A stretch of 64,000 bases of DNA, taken from Prunella strophiata. Its lineage: Eukaryota > Chordata > Aves > Passeriformes > Prunellidae. The stretch is taken from NCBI GenBank assembly GCA_036583965.1, contig JAZBQD010000027.1:2560687-2624686 (forward strand), given 5' to 3'. This document shows positions 33,101 to 43,260 of this stretch, in pieces; the stretch's first letter is position 1, and each line of letters starts with the position of its first letter. Below the pieces are notes generated by a model, which saw nothing but the letters and a program-made list of their open reading frames with translations, had not been told where the DNA came from and searched no databases. The position numbers and the translations under genes were made by a program.

Positions 33101-34124
33101 TTATTATTATTATTATTATTACACTGTTGTATTATTATTGTTGTTGTTATTATTATTAATCACTGTTAGAAGTGATTAATTCACTGTAATGATGCCAACA
33201 GAATCAAAGTTTAAAGTCTTCAACTATTTCTAACCACAATTTTCTTTTTTCCCCTTAAATCCCCTCACCAGCAATGAAACAGATTTGCTCAGGGCCTGAA
33301 AAGCCCCAATGAATGACAGCCAACCCCACAACTAAACATTTCTGCAAGGTGAACCTTGCAGAAAATTAAATTTTAATATAAGTAGTTCAGTGATACAGTA
33401 ACTACTTATATTAACTTGAAGCAAAGCAAGTTTTTTGACTGATCCCAAAGTTTGTGCCAACTAAACACCACCCCAACTAAACACCAAAAGAAAAAATCCA
33501 AAATACCAAAAGAGCAAATTGCAGCAGAGGAAAAGTTGTTTTCTTAAAAGAGTTATTAGAAGTTGGTTAGAGTGATTAAATAGATTTTAAAAACTAACTT
33601 CAGCACGCGATCCCAAACTTTGTGCCAACTAAACATCCCCGGTGCGGCAGAGCCGCTTTCAAAACAGAACTGCTTACAGGCAATTAGTTGGTTCAGTTTG
33701 ATGAAGCCGCCCCGACGGTTAATTTAACGCAAACTCCCGTTAATTTAATTGCAGCGCACGTTAATTCGGTGTAGCGCGCGCTGCGGCGCGTTATTTATGC
33801 GAGAACACGAGAGCGAGAGGAGCGGGGGAAGGAGGGAAGGAAGGATGGAAAGAGGGAAGGATGGAAGAATGGATGGAAGGATGGAGGGATGGAGGGATGG
33901 AGGGATGGAGCAGCCCGAGCCCGCCCCGGCATCGCCACAGAACTTCTCCCGCGCGGCACTCACATCTCGGCGCCGCGCAACTCCGCGCCCTTCGGCTCAT
34001 TTTCCTGCGCCTCGATGAAATCCAGCACTCGCTTCGCCTCCTTCTTCTGAAAGAGCTTCAGCGACAGCCTGTTCTTCTTGGAGGGGCTGGCCCTGGCGCT
34101 GTCGCCGGGCAGGACGCCGGGCAT
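23482..34124 (-). CDS. USP1: USP1, ubiquitin-specific protease 1 (complete)
   Basis: USP1 is a nuclear cysteine protease that, activated by UAF1/WDR48, removes monoubiquitin from PCNA and from FANCD2/FANCI (established knowledge). Minus-strand exons 34124-33964, 32691-32568, 32247-32140, 31651-31491, 30962-30250, 29129-28959, 27839-27638 and 24196-23482 join in frame to 784 residues; human is 785. The Cys box GLNNLGNTCYLNSVLQ puts the nucleophile at Cys88. The His box SSGHYTASV gives His598, with acidic partners at Asp748/749 in LLFDDSEVK. Zinc-finger-like CxxC pairs are at 446/449 and 512/515. LLGGQKSKAD at about 673-682 keeps the Gly-Gly self-cleavage site used for degradation. A basic insert (KRKSDAEGGNAKKKSK, RSKRK) resembles the nuclear localisation region. 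It is convergent with DOCK7 and divergent from KANK4. No disruption is seen. Confidence 0.97.
24197..27637 (-). other. USP1: USP1 intron 7
   Basis: A 3.4 kb AT-rich intron. It contains the inverted repeat at 27336-27363 and no coding match. Confidence 0.8.
27336..27363. repeat. 13-bp stem hairpin with 2-nt loop
   Basis: AAATGTCCCCTTA at 27336-27348 is perfectly complementary to 27351-27363, making a near-complete palindrome. Confidence 0.88.
27638..27839 (-). CDS. USP1: USP1 coding exon 7
   Basis: It encodes residues 481-546 with split Ile480 and Glu547: SPEPKTEMKTLKWAISQFAS through HLKCFAASGL. It contains CENCHHY, the second metal-binding-like Cys pair of the USP fingers. Confidence 0.96.
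28959..29129 (-). CDS. USP1: USP1 coding exon 6
   Basis: 56 codons, TELAVFELVEKLFQGQLVLR through SKSEESSE, with split Gly423 and Ile480. It includes RTRCLECECF. The donor A|GTAAGT is a full consensus. Confidence 0.95.
30250..30962 (-). CDS. USP1: USP1 coding exon 5 (large insert)
   Basis: 237 full codons, ELNPMYEGYLQHDAQEVLQC through EKEPKKE. The 5' part is the catalytic fold (QHDAQEVL). The rest is a low-complexity, highly charged insert with basic clusters and RQTRSKRKATG, then WLKSSCKQPSILSKFYSLGK, conserved in USP1 and near the UAF1-interacting region. Confidence 0.95.
31170..31262 (+). mobile_element. CR1 LINE fragment
   Basis: CCCTGCCCATGGCAGGGGTG then AAGGTCCCTTCCAACCCAAA. A short sense CR1 tail inside USP1 intron 4, on the strand opposite USP1. 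Confidence 0.85.
31491..31651 (-). CDS. USP1: USP1 coding exon 4
   Basis: 53 codons plus AG: GSCKEDPLASYELICSLHSL through TQPRRLLNTL. The acceptor is TTGCAG and the donor GTACAA. Confidence 0.95.
32140..32247 (-). CDS. USP1: USP1 coding exon 3
   Basis: 36 codons, VLYFCPGFKTGVKHLYNIIS then KKRESSKDEGEQKAEK. The donor is GTAACA. Confidence 0.95.
32568..32691 (-). CDS. USP1: USP1 coding exon 2 (catalytic Cys)
   Basis: It completes Ile54 and encodes residues to Gln95, including GLNNLGNTCYLN with catalytic Cys88. The acceptor is TTCCCAG and the donor GTGAGG. Confidence 0.97.
33102..33160. repeat. (TTA/TTG)n microsatellite
   Basis: An imperfect trinucleotide run of TTA and TTG units in the USP1 intron. 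Confidence 0.85.
33341..33414. repeat. two adjacent hairpins
   Basis: TCTGCAAGGT (33341-33350) pairs with 33353-33362 across 2 nt. Eleven bases later, TTAATATAAGTAGTT (33373-33387) pairs perfectly with 33400-33414 across 12 nt. Confidence 0.88.
33826..33912. repeat. GGAT/GGAA polypurine tract
   Basis: An imperfect tetranucleotide run of GGAA, GGAT and GGGAT units, purine-only apart from T. It starts 52 bp inside the intron after the first USP1 coding exon; in USP1 RNA it is CU-rich. Confidence 0.9.
33964..34124 (-). CDS. USP1: USP1 first coding exon
   Basis: It encodes MPGVLPGDSARASPSKKNRL then the segment ending GAELRGAE, plus two bases of Ile54. The start ATG lies opposite 34122-34124 with context GAACCATGC. 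The exon begins at 34129, after a CCCCGCAG acceptor. The start fits human USP1, which begins MPGV. Confidence 0.95.
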
Positions 34125-34129
34125 GGTTC

Positions 34130-34327
34130 CTGCGGGGCGCGGCCGGGGCGCTCACACCTGGCGCGCACACACACACACACGCGCACACCAGGCGCCATTT
34201 ACTCCCCGAGGGGGCCGAGCGCGGTCCCGCCGCCCCCCGCCCCGGGCTCGGGCCGCCCCCCCGCGCCCCCCGCATGTTGCCCGCGGCCGCGGGGCCGGGG
34301 CCGCGCTCGGCCGCTCCCCTCACTCAC
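34130..34327 (-). other. USP1: USP1 5'UTR intron (predicted)
   Basis: A 198-bp GC-rich intron inferred from the donor CG|GTGAGTG opposite 34327 and the acceptor CGCCCCGCAG ending opposite 34130, five bases before the ATG. It contains the 28-bp alternating purine-pyrimidine tract at 34161-34188. Confidence 0.7.
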
Positions 34328-34450
34328 CGCTACATGCCGGCCCCGCTCCCGCGCGCCGTTGCCATGGAGACCGCGGGGACACCGTCAGACAACTTGGCGC
34401 GTTTTTTTCCGCGCGCCGGCGAGGACCCCCCCGCCCCGCGCGCGCCCCGC
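34328..34450 (-). other. USP1: USP1 noncoding first exon (predicted)
   Basis: The exon's 3' end at 34328 is set by a strong donor; the 5' end is a guess because the transcription start is not visible. Its last eight bases contain ATGTAG opposite 34330-34335, a start codon immediately followed by a stop. Human USP1 likewise has a noncoding first exon. Confidence 0.5.
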
Positions 34451-34950
34451 CTCGCGCCGCAACCCCCCCCGCCCCGCCGGCGGCCGCCCCGAGAGAACGC
34501 CGGAAAAACCGGCGCGCCCCGCCGGGGCGGGCCGGAGGGTGAAAGCCATGCCGAGCGGCGGCGGGGAGTCTGCCGGGAGCCGGCGGACAGACCGGAGGCG
34601 GCTGGGCGCCGCTGCGACGCCGCAAACGGCGCCGCAAGGCCGCCGCCGCATCAGGCAGCGCGGCGGGCAGCCCGCTGTGGGTCCTGCCTGGGCGCGCGCG
34701 GGCGCTGGTAACGGCCCGGCCAAAGGGCTCGGGTTCGGGCTGTACCACTTGCGTGGGGAGAGCCCTCGGCCCCCCTGCCGGCGGGGGATGGATTGGTCCC
34801 GCTGTGACCACGCCCCCTGCGCGGCTCGGCCAATCAGAGGCGGCGGCTCCGTTCCCCCCCCCCGCGCCCTCAGGGCCCCGGCCCGCAGTGCCCGGAGCGG
34901 CCCCGCGGAGCCTTCCCGCGCTTTTCCCTTCATTTCCCCACAATTTCCCC

Positions 34951-37900
34951 ATAAAATCCGGACATCCCAGCGGGAATCCCCATCGCAGCCCGGCCCAAAG
35001 GTTCCCTAGCACATCTGTGCGCAGGGCAGTGAATTGTAGTTATCAGTGAGGCTGTTAAGGATGCAAAAGTGGCGGTTTAGGGGTCGCCACGCTCAAAAGG
35101 AGACGGAATGTGGGAAAATGCTGGAGATTTCTGCGTTCTGCTCTTTAAACTGGCCCCTCCAGGACCTCCAGTCTGTACATAAAGGATGCACATTGCTTAT
35201 ACATAAAGGTTTTGTAACAGGAAAGTTTATTCACATAAGATATTTTATAGGATTAACTGCATAATTGACTTTGGGCAATGCCCAGGGCTGGGTTTTGGGG
35301 TGAATTATCCCAGATTTGAGCACTCAAAAGCTGAAGTTCCCCAGGACCAGCTGCTGCTGCCTCCCCTGAGCGTGGCACTCCTGTTAAGCACTAAAGCAAA
35401 CTCAACTCCACAAGAATAACTTTTTTTTTTTTTTTTTTTCAGTCTTGCAATATTTCCGGATGTTTTTTTGCTGCTGCATAAATTAATTATTACAGCAGGT
35501 CATTATCCCTAAATACTCACATGAATTATGGAAGGAATTGTGTCTATTCCAACAGTCACGGCCATGCTCCTGCACAGGTTTTGATTTCTCTTGCAGGTAA
35601 AATTTCCACGTGTGCCTGCACATGCAGGGCTCAGATTCCCAATATATTGATTTATTTCCTTGGCCTGTGGGATCCCCAGAGCTCCCCAGAAGCTGTTGGG
35701 ATGCTGAATTCCCCCCGAGCATGGATGGATGGATGGATTTCCCCCGGGGCTCTGCCATGTGAACTTTAGCTCCACTCAACAAACACTGCCCGAGGTCCCT
35801 GCAGTTAATGGACACTCAGGACTACAGAGGCTCTTTTGTGTGAGACAGGAATCTTATCCAGGTGGGTGGTGCCCAGAGGTCCTGGAAGTGCTTGGCTGAT
35901 TAATAAAGTGATTAATTAGGTCTGCTGGTGATGCCTTGTGCAGGCTGCCCTGGAGCAGAGGCTGGGCAGAGTTCCAGAATCAAGCAGGGATTTATTGCAA
36001 GGATCTCCTCCATGGATCCACCTTGGGCAGCACCAGAGCCCAGCCAGGGCTGCCCCCAAGATGAACCAAAATGGGCACAAAATGCACGGCCGGGCACGGG
36101 GTCTCTCCCTGGGATCAGCTCTGCTCCATTTGCACCTTGGAGTTCATTGTCCCATCCCAGCTTTATGTCATGAAGTCCCATCCTTGTTTTTCTCTCTTGA
36201 TTCTGCTGTTGTTTGTGGTCTTGGGGCTGAGATTTGGATCATTTGTCCTTGGTGCCCAGCTGGAGCAGGAATTGTTTTGTCTCCCTGCTCTGTGCACAGA
36301 GCTCACCATGCCCTGATGTGAACCCAGACCCACAGACTGAAGCAGCACAGAATCTGAAAATATAAAAGCAAAACCTGAGGCATCAGTGGTTTGAGGCATT
36401 GGCTGAGGAGTCACTTCAGTGGCAGCTGGAAGGTGCTGGGCAGTCAAACCCGGGGCTGTAATGAGAAAATCTGGAGTGTTTGTGCCTTGGGGCTGGATTC
36501 CAGGCTGGAAGAACCTCCAAGGGCAGGGCTCCAGGTGCTCCAGGCTGCTGTGACAGAGCTGCTGTGACCCTGGCTGTCCACCTCAGCCAAGGCCTGCCCT
36601 GTGCATGCTGTGCAATCTGCCTCAGCAAACAGCAGAGAGGACTGTTTACATCCAAGGGTTTTACAGGCTGAGTCTAAATCCACATTAGGTAATTCCTCAT
36701 TGCATGTTAGCTGAGCTCCAGGTGTGCTCCTGCCCAGGAACACCATCAGTGACATCAGAAGGCCAAGATTTGGGGGTAAAGTCAGGCTTGGGGACATTGC
36801 CAGGCTGTGGTTTGACTTTTCAGGAGGGAAGGAGGGAAGGGAGATGTTTGTAGAGCAGATTTGAGGGACTGGAAGTGTACACAGCATTTCTCATAGTGGT
36901 TATGGGGCTTTGGTCTGTGTGCTACAGTTTTTTGGCTAATGAAGCAGCCAGCTTATTAATCATTATTTTAATACACAAATGCATCTGCCACACAAGCAGC
37001 ACATGGGTAAGCCCAACACCTCTCAGAATACTCACTCAGCACTCATTTGGAACAACTTTACCTGCTCTTTTCTCACAGTGTGGGGACAATTCCCAAATTC
37101 TCCCTTTAAAGAAGTCTGTGCTGAGCTGCTGTGCAGCCCAGCAGAGCTCAGGGTCATGTCTGCTTCCTGGATTTTTAAAATTAAAATGAAAACTTCCTGT
37201 TTTACTTCTTCTGCTGGTAATTTAATCTGATTACATATAACCCTTACTCTGCTCTAAATAATTTCTCTCCCTTAATATACTCACAAATTGCTCCCTAATT
37301 CCCCATCATTGTTACTTTGACCAAACCAGGCATATGTCATTTTTAATTTCCACTCCAAATTAGTTCTCTCTGGCTTTGAGAGACAAAGCCAATATAATTG
37401 TGAGACACTCTGAGTGATATTTAAGCTTCCCCTCTGCCACCTGGATGGAAAACTGGGGTGAAACCTTAGCTGCAGGTCTGCCAGTTGATTGATTTTTTTT
37501 AATTAGGCAACACACTCACACTTCTGCCTCTTCTTTCTTCTCTCTCACCTTTCTCTGATGAGTTCATCAGCTGTAATCCCAGTCCAGGTCGTTGCTGTAT
37601 CCAAAAGTTTGGGGCACAGGGAGGAGTCCAGGCAGTGCCAGCCCCTGGATGCCCAGCACAGGCTGCTTTGCTGATTCATTACAAAATGCCCCTGAAGCCA
37701 TGATTTATTTTCAGGAAGCAGAAGCTGCCCTGGTTGGGAAGAAGCTTCACCCACCAGCCTGACATGGAGCTGTGCTGCCTCAGACACCCACACAGCTCCA
37801 TCTCAAACCTGCCATCCAGCAGCTCATTCCCACTGAGGAAAAACCCTCAGCTCCCTCAAATCTTCTCTTCACCCTCTCAGATTTTTATGCCCCCTCTTAA

Positions 37901-40290
37901 AATACAGCTCCCTGTCAGTGCTTAATGCAGGAAAATTTTTCCAGCAGGAAAAGGGTCTGTTTAAATGTAAGGAAATGGGGATTATTTTTTTTTCTGTATC
38001 TCTCCAAACCCACAGCAACACCTAATTAAATATTTATGGCAGCTTAGCACGCTCCATAAAGGAGCTGTTGTCTAGAAGGCTCTGGAGCTTCACTCCATAC
38101 AGTGAAGGAGTGTTTCAGGCACAGGCCAAAGAAGGAGCAGGTGCAGGAGGCAGTGATTCCTTACGTAGGGTCCAGTGTGCAAAATCAAATTATGTCCAAT
38201 ACTATGGACTTCACAGCCATGTGTTATAAAAATAGCTGTGCTGGGAGACCAGAAATCTTCACAGGCACAGCCAAAAATAACCACATGAAATGCCTGGAAG
38301 GAGCAGATTCCCCAGAGATGGGATTTCTGGAGTCCTGGAGGCAGCAGCCTCCAGTACAGATTCCCAGCAGGGGAAAACCTCCCCAACCTTTAGCTGTTGC
38401 TGAATCATATAAATCAATTTCCAGAGCCTGCAGCCATATCAGTGATAGGCCTATAAATCTGTCAGGGCTCTGGTATTGTTAGAATGATTCTGTGAATTTT
38501 GGTGCAAATTGTGTGCAGACAATGTGCTCTTTCAGCAGGCTTGGATCACAAGGGGACTTCGGGGTGGGAAGTTCTGCAGCCCACGCTGGTTAAAACTCAT
38601 TTATTCCTGAGGAATAGGACTGTTGGTCAAATTCCCCACACAGAAAAGGTAAGAAACCATTCAGACTAATAAGAATACTGACTATAAAATGTCAGGACAG
38701 GACTGGCTTCAGGCACAAGGAACAGAAAGGAATATTTAGGGATTTTATTGTTTGGTGATCCCCGCAGTTCATGCAGACTCTGTGCCCTTTCACAGCCAGA
38801 AACAGAAACAAATTGTCTGACTTGCTTTACTCCACAGGAAAGGAAATCTGACTCTTCCCACAGCAAGCAGCCTGGGAACGTCACAAACCCTGAATTATCC
38901 CTGCTTGATGAGCTACATCTGCTTTCAGAGCATCTCAAATCATTTCATAACCCTTCCTTTAACTTCAGTGCTGCTGCCTCGGGGCACGTGGGAACAATTT
39001 GGCCACTGCAGAACTCCAGTGCCTGTGAGAGCAGCACCTCTGCAGGGCTGTGCCTGGCTCTGGCAACCAAACAGGATGAGTTTGGGCTAATTTGGTGTCA
39101 GACTGAGCGGGTGAGACAGCAGCAGAGACACTGTCTTCTGAGATCCTGGTTTGGGCCACAGAGCAACTCATTCCCACCTGGGAACTTACAGCAGCTTCAG
39201 CCTCTGCCAAGTAAAAGCTGGCCCAAAAACCTTGACCTCTGTGGCCAGCTGTTTTCTGGCATCCATAAAGATACAGATTTTAGGGGAGGCAGGAAAGAAT
39301 AAATCAGGAATTGCTACAGTTCTGTAAACTCCACGGCAAGCCTGCAAGGAGCTCCTTTAATTTCAGCTGCAGAAGGCAAATGTCAGCTTGGAGGCCTCAG
39401 CCACAAACCATGAGCTTGTCTAAGCACAAACCATAACAAGTTCCTCCATGTGGGAGAGTTTATAAGTTTGGAGGTCAAGGTATTTAGCCACTGATAGCAC
39501 AGCCTTGGCTCTCATTTATCTCCCTCCTAGGAGAAAACACAGTTGGATGTGATCTGTGAACTTCCTAGAGCTACATATGCATGGATGATATCTCAGAAAA
39601 TAATAGTAATTGCACCCATAATGTAGAGATAAAGTAGATTAGTTCATAACAATATAAATGTGAGGTTCTGAAAATCTGCCAAAGGCAAGAGGGTTCTGTG
39701 GCCAGGTCTGAAACAGGACATTTCTCCTCAGATCTCTCTGAAAGCAGAGCTGCAGAAAAAAGGGGATGTTCTGTGTGTGGTGCTGTGCATCCTAAGGGTG
39801 TTTTCCCCAGTTTTTGCCTCTCTGTGCATATTTTCTTCCACAGCTCACAGCCTGCTGCTCTGTTTGATATAAATACAGATCCAGAGCTTCTCTGGTAGCA
39901 GAGGCAGTTTGCTACTAGGGGCTGGAATCCACATCAGAAGGCAGGTGCTACACTGCAAACCATAACCAAAATAAAAATGCACCCAAAATCCCTCCCCATC
40001 TCTGTTCTCAGGTGGGAATCACCTCGCACAGAGCTGTTACTCACTCCTGCAAGCAGAGGAAGGAGGAAGCACGACCTGCACATGCTTGCACCATCTGCTG
40101 GCAGCATCTCCACTGACAGGCATTCCTAGAAGGGATTTTGGATTTCCTCATCCTCACCTAGGGACACAAAGCCACCGTTATAAAGGTTTAAGATTACAAC
40201 ACAGGTTGTATTGGAACCCTGGATGCTGAGAATTTGAAACTTTCTGTGCTGCCAGGCTCTGACCCCCAAGAGAACACTGCATTGACCTGA
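34951..40290. other. intergenic or KANK4 distal region
   Basis: No translation resembles a known protein and no coherent exon chain is visible. There is a 20-plus T run near 35421. The longest open frames (for example 38748-39302) show no family motif or splice support. Confidence 0.5.
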
Positions 40291-40295
40291 GGCTG

Positions 40296-40860
40296 TGGAG
40301 AAGCTTCCAAAATTGAAAGAACTGGGATTGTGGGGGTGGAGTTTGAATAGAAGTGTGTAATATCACAGGGTGGAAAAATGAGAGTTTTAGGTTTTAGAAT
40401 ATAGTAATATACATAAAGCAAGATGGAGGTTTTAGGGTGGAGGCTGCTCCTTCTTCTTCACCTTCTTCTTCTTCTCCTTCTTCTTCACCTTCTTCTCCAT
40501 GGGTTTGGGTGGTTTTGTGTCATTGGATAAAAAAGTCCACATTGCAGCCACGGGTGGTTGGTTATTGGGTTAAAAGTAACAATAATTGAGGTGTCATTTC
40601 TTAATAGAACAGTTTATTCTTAAAAGGCCTTGTAGAGAGAGAGATGGGCTCCATTTGTAGTTTGTTGAAGTGCTGCAGAACTCAGGGTTTGTGAGACTGT
40701 AACAGAGATAAGAACTAACAAACATCTGAGTCCCAACAAGAAATTCTGTCTTGTGCATTTAATCCCCACCTTGGCAGGAGAAAAAAGAAGCAAAAGAATC
40801 AACAGGTGAGTACTTGTTTTTCTCCACAGCAGAGCCATTTCTGCCAGGTTTTAAGGAATT
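40296..40860 (+). mobile_element. LTR-like element (candidate)
   Basis: The block from GATTGTGGGGGTGGAGTTTG through TTGGTTATTGGGTTAAAAGT and ATTTCTTAATAGAACAGTTT resembles LTRs I associate with songbird endogenous retroviruses. It includes a CTT-rich tract at 40444-40497. The ends and target duplication are not resolved, and no coding is attached. Confidence 0.4.
40444..40500. repeat. CTT-rich polypyrimidine tract
   Basis: Imperfect CTT/CTC units interrupted by ACC, continuous pyrimidines over most of ~55 bases. Confidence 0.85.
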
Positions 40861-41845
40861 ACACAGCAAAGTGACCCCAACACAGTCACCTCAAGCAGGG
40901 AACTGCAGGGCCTGTGCTGGCCTCACCCAGGTCTTGTCCCCACCACAGAGCCATCCCCTTGTGAATTTCTGAACTCCCTGCTGGAATCCCAGCTGAAGAA
41001 CAGGATTTTGTCAGGTTCCTTGCCTGTCCCAGAGACTTGATATATATAAAAATTAAACACAGCCTTTTGTTACAGCCACAGACATCATCTCATGTGAGTG
41101 AATGAACGACTCAAGCAAAAGCAAAACTTGATGAAAGCACCTGTGCTGTTGAGGAGTGCAGGGATAGATCAGTTCCTGCTTCTGCCCCATCCCTTGGTAC
41201 AAGAAGAGGCTGTAAGTGGGTCATAGGAGAGAGGTGTCCAGGAAAACCAACATCTCCTCCTGCAGTCTGTGGAGTTCACAGCACCAAGAACATCTCTAGA
41301 TGCCCTTGCTTGGCTTTTGAAGAGAATTGGCAGTTTTCTAACAGGGAAGATCTTTATCCTGCAAAGCCAACAGGTGACATTTGACCCTTCAGCCTGCAGG
41401 ATGGAACTGGAGGGATCTCTAGGGCTTCTCTAGGTGCAGCTCCTGGGGAGGATTACTGAGAAGTCAGCCCCTGAGTCATAAACCACTGCTGAAGGGCAGG
41501 AACTCCCAGCGTGGTGACTCAGTGGGAATCAGACCATGGAGCAGGGGGACAAATGACACATGAGTGAAAATGCAGGAAACCAAAGCTAAGGCACAGAACA
41601 GCTGAGCCTCTCTCTGTGATGTGAATGGGTTTTCTCTCCTAAGGGGAGCAGCATCACAGTAAGCCCAGGGTCATGAACCCACACCTGTCCACAAGAGATT
41701 AATGGAAAAATGAGAACCACTTTACAAGGGACAACTGAGCAAAGAAATTCCCTTTGAGTAGATTTGGAGTCTGCCAGTGGATGTGTGAATTCCAGCTATG
41801 GCTGTGCCAGAGCCACCTGAGCTATGAGCAGCAGCATTTCTTGTT

Positions 41846-42020
41846 CATTGCAGAATCCCAGACTGGTTTGGGTTGCAAGGGACCTTAAAGATCATCCCAT
41901 TCCACCCCCTGCCATGGGCAGGGACACCTCCCACTGTCCCAGGCTGCTCCAAGCCCTGTCCAGCCTGGCCTTGGACACTTTCAGGGATCCAGGGGCAGCC
42001 ACAACTTCTCTAGGCAAGCT
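41846..42020 (-). mobile_element. CR1 LINE fragment
   Basis: An antisense CR1: CTGGTTTGGGTTGCAAGGGA, CCCCCTGCCATGGGCAGGGA, then TGGCCTTGGACACTTTCAGG. Confidence 0.9.
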
Positions 42021-42989
42021 AAATACTTGCAAGCACATAATTTCTTTTTAGGAACACAACTACAGCAAATTTATTTGCCAGGCAAGCCCACGTGGTTTGA
42101 TGTGAACATCACAGGGGTGATCTTGTGCCATAAGCCAATGAAGTCTTTCCCATATCACTTTGGGGAGCACAGGGTGGCACAGGGCTGAATGAGCAGCAGG
42201 CTGGTTCCTGTTTCTTCTCCTGGACACAGAGGTTGTATCTACACTCCACAATTTTTCTTGCCTGCACCCAGCTGGCTGGGATGTGTAGGAAATTCTGGGT
42301 TTGGGGTGTGATAGGGGATGCACAGTCAAGTTTCATGGTAATCCTGGCTGGATCCATAAAACCCTCCCAAATGGAGCTGCTTTGTAGGGTTGATGTTTGT
42401 ATTCCTGCAGCACCCAGATACTGGCAGAAGCATTTTGCCCTGCTCATGCTGCCAGCCAAAAGTGGAAGGCCACAGGCCTGGCAGGTGGATGGGGCAGGGT
42501 TTTGGCATTCCCAGACCATACAAGGCAGCTCTGTGAGCACAGCAGAAGTTTACAGAGAATCTACAAAAATGGATGTTGGCACAAACGTGACATTCTATAG
42601 AACAGTAGTGATTTTGTACTGCCTTTCCAAAGGGGCTCCAGCACACCAGCCCCTGCCCTGGCACTGCAGGCTCTGGACACAACATCAACTCTGTTTTCCT
42701 CCCAGCACAGGGCAGGAGCCTCTCCCTGCTCCTGTCTGGCTGCTCTTGGCAGCTGCAGGGCCTCCAGGAGGGTCTGATCCCACCCCTGCAAGGAAACCTT
42801 CTTCCCCAGGGAGTCCCTTCCCCATCCAAACCACCATCCACCCTCCGAGGCATTACAGCCAGCCAGCAAAGCCCAGTGCCTCTCTTAAAAATCACACATA
42901 AAAGCTAAATCAGGTGGTGGGAGGCTGCAGGAAACCACATTCTTCTTGTTGTTCTTTTCCCCTCTGATATTGACCTTTGAAAAGGAGCC

Positions 42990-43260
42990 CTGGGCGGATC
43001 CGGCGCGCGGCGTTCCGGGCTGACCTCCCGCCGTGGAATTTCACCTAGCAATTTCTGTGGCACACAGAAATCCTTGGAGGGGCTTGTCTGGCTTCAGAAG
43101 CAAATCTGAGTGCCTGTGGCTTGACAAATAAACAATCTGAAAGCGCTTAATGACTCACAACCTCGCCTAAGAATAGCTGAACTCTGCAAGATGGAAATTC
43201 AGCGCGGGGAACGCGGCCTCCGACGCTGCCCGGGCGGGGAGCTGGAGGACACAGTGGGAG
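42990..43260. promoter_or_regulatory. small CpG-rich patch
   Basis: CpG-dense stretches at 42991-43035 and 43200-43245 in otherwise CpG-poor DNA. Possible promoter or enhancer; no transcript can be assigned. Confidence 0.3.

Larger units (their letters stand above)
32692..33963 (-). other. USP1: USP1 first coding intron
   Basis: No coding match. It contains a (TTA)n run near 33102-33160, two adjacent hairpins at 33341-33414 and the GGAT-rich tract at 33826-33912. From about 33600 it enters the CpG island. Confidence 0.75.
33600..34950. promoter_or_regulatory. USP1: USP1 CpG island promoter
   Basis: CpG-dense, GC-rich DNA surrounding the USP1 start codon. It contains inverted CCAAT boxes (ATTGG at 34792-34796 and CCAAT at 34830-34834), the GC-box-like CCACGCCCC at 34808-34816, and a TTGGCGCG E2F-like site near 34394. 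GTTGCCATGGAGAC at 34358-34371 resembles an RFX X-box. E2F control would fit the known cell-cycle expression of USP1. The factor assignments are inference. Confidence 0.7.

Noticed and set aside
33861..35009. 382-codon + strand ORF over the USP1 promoter
   Set aside because: It spans a CpG island with few stop codons by composition, overlaps USP1 exon 1 antisense, and its protein is low-complexity Pro/Arg/Ala.
38748..39302. 184-codon ORF between USP1 and KANK4
   Set aside because: No recognisable domain, no exon partner and ordinary composition; treated as chance.
42233..42901. 222-codon ORF and an overlapping antisense ORF
   Set aside because: Both strands are open over the same stretch, with no motif or splice structure.
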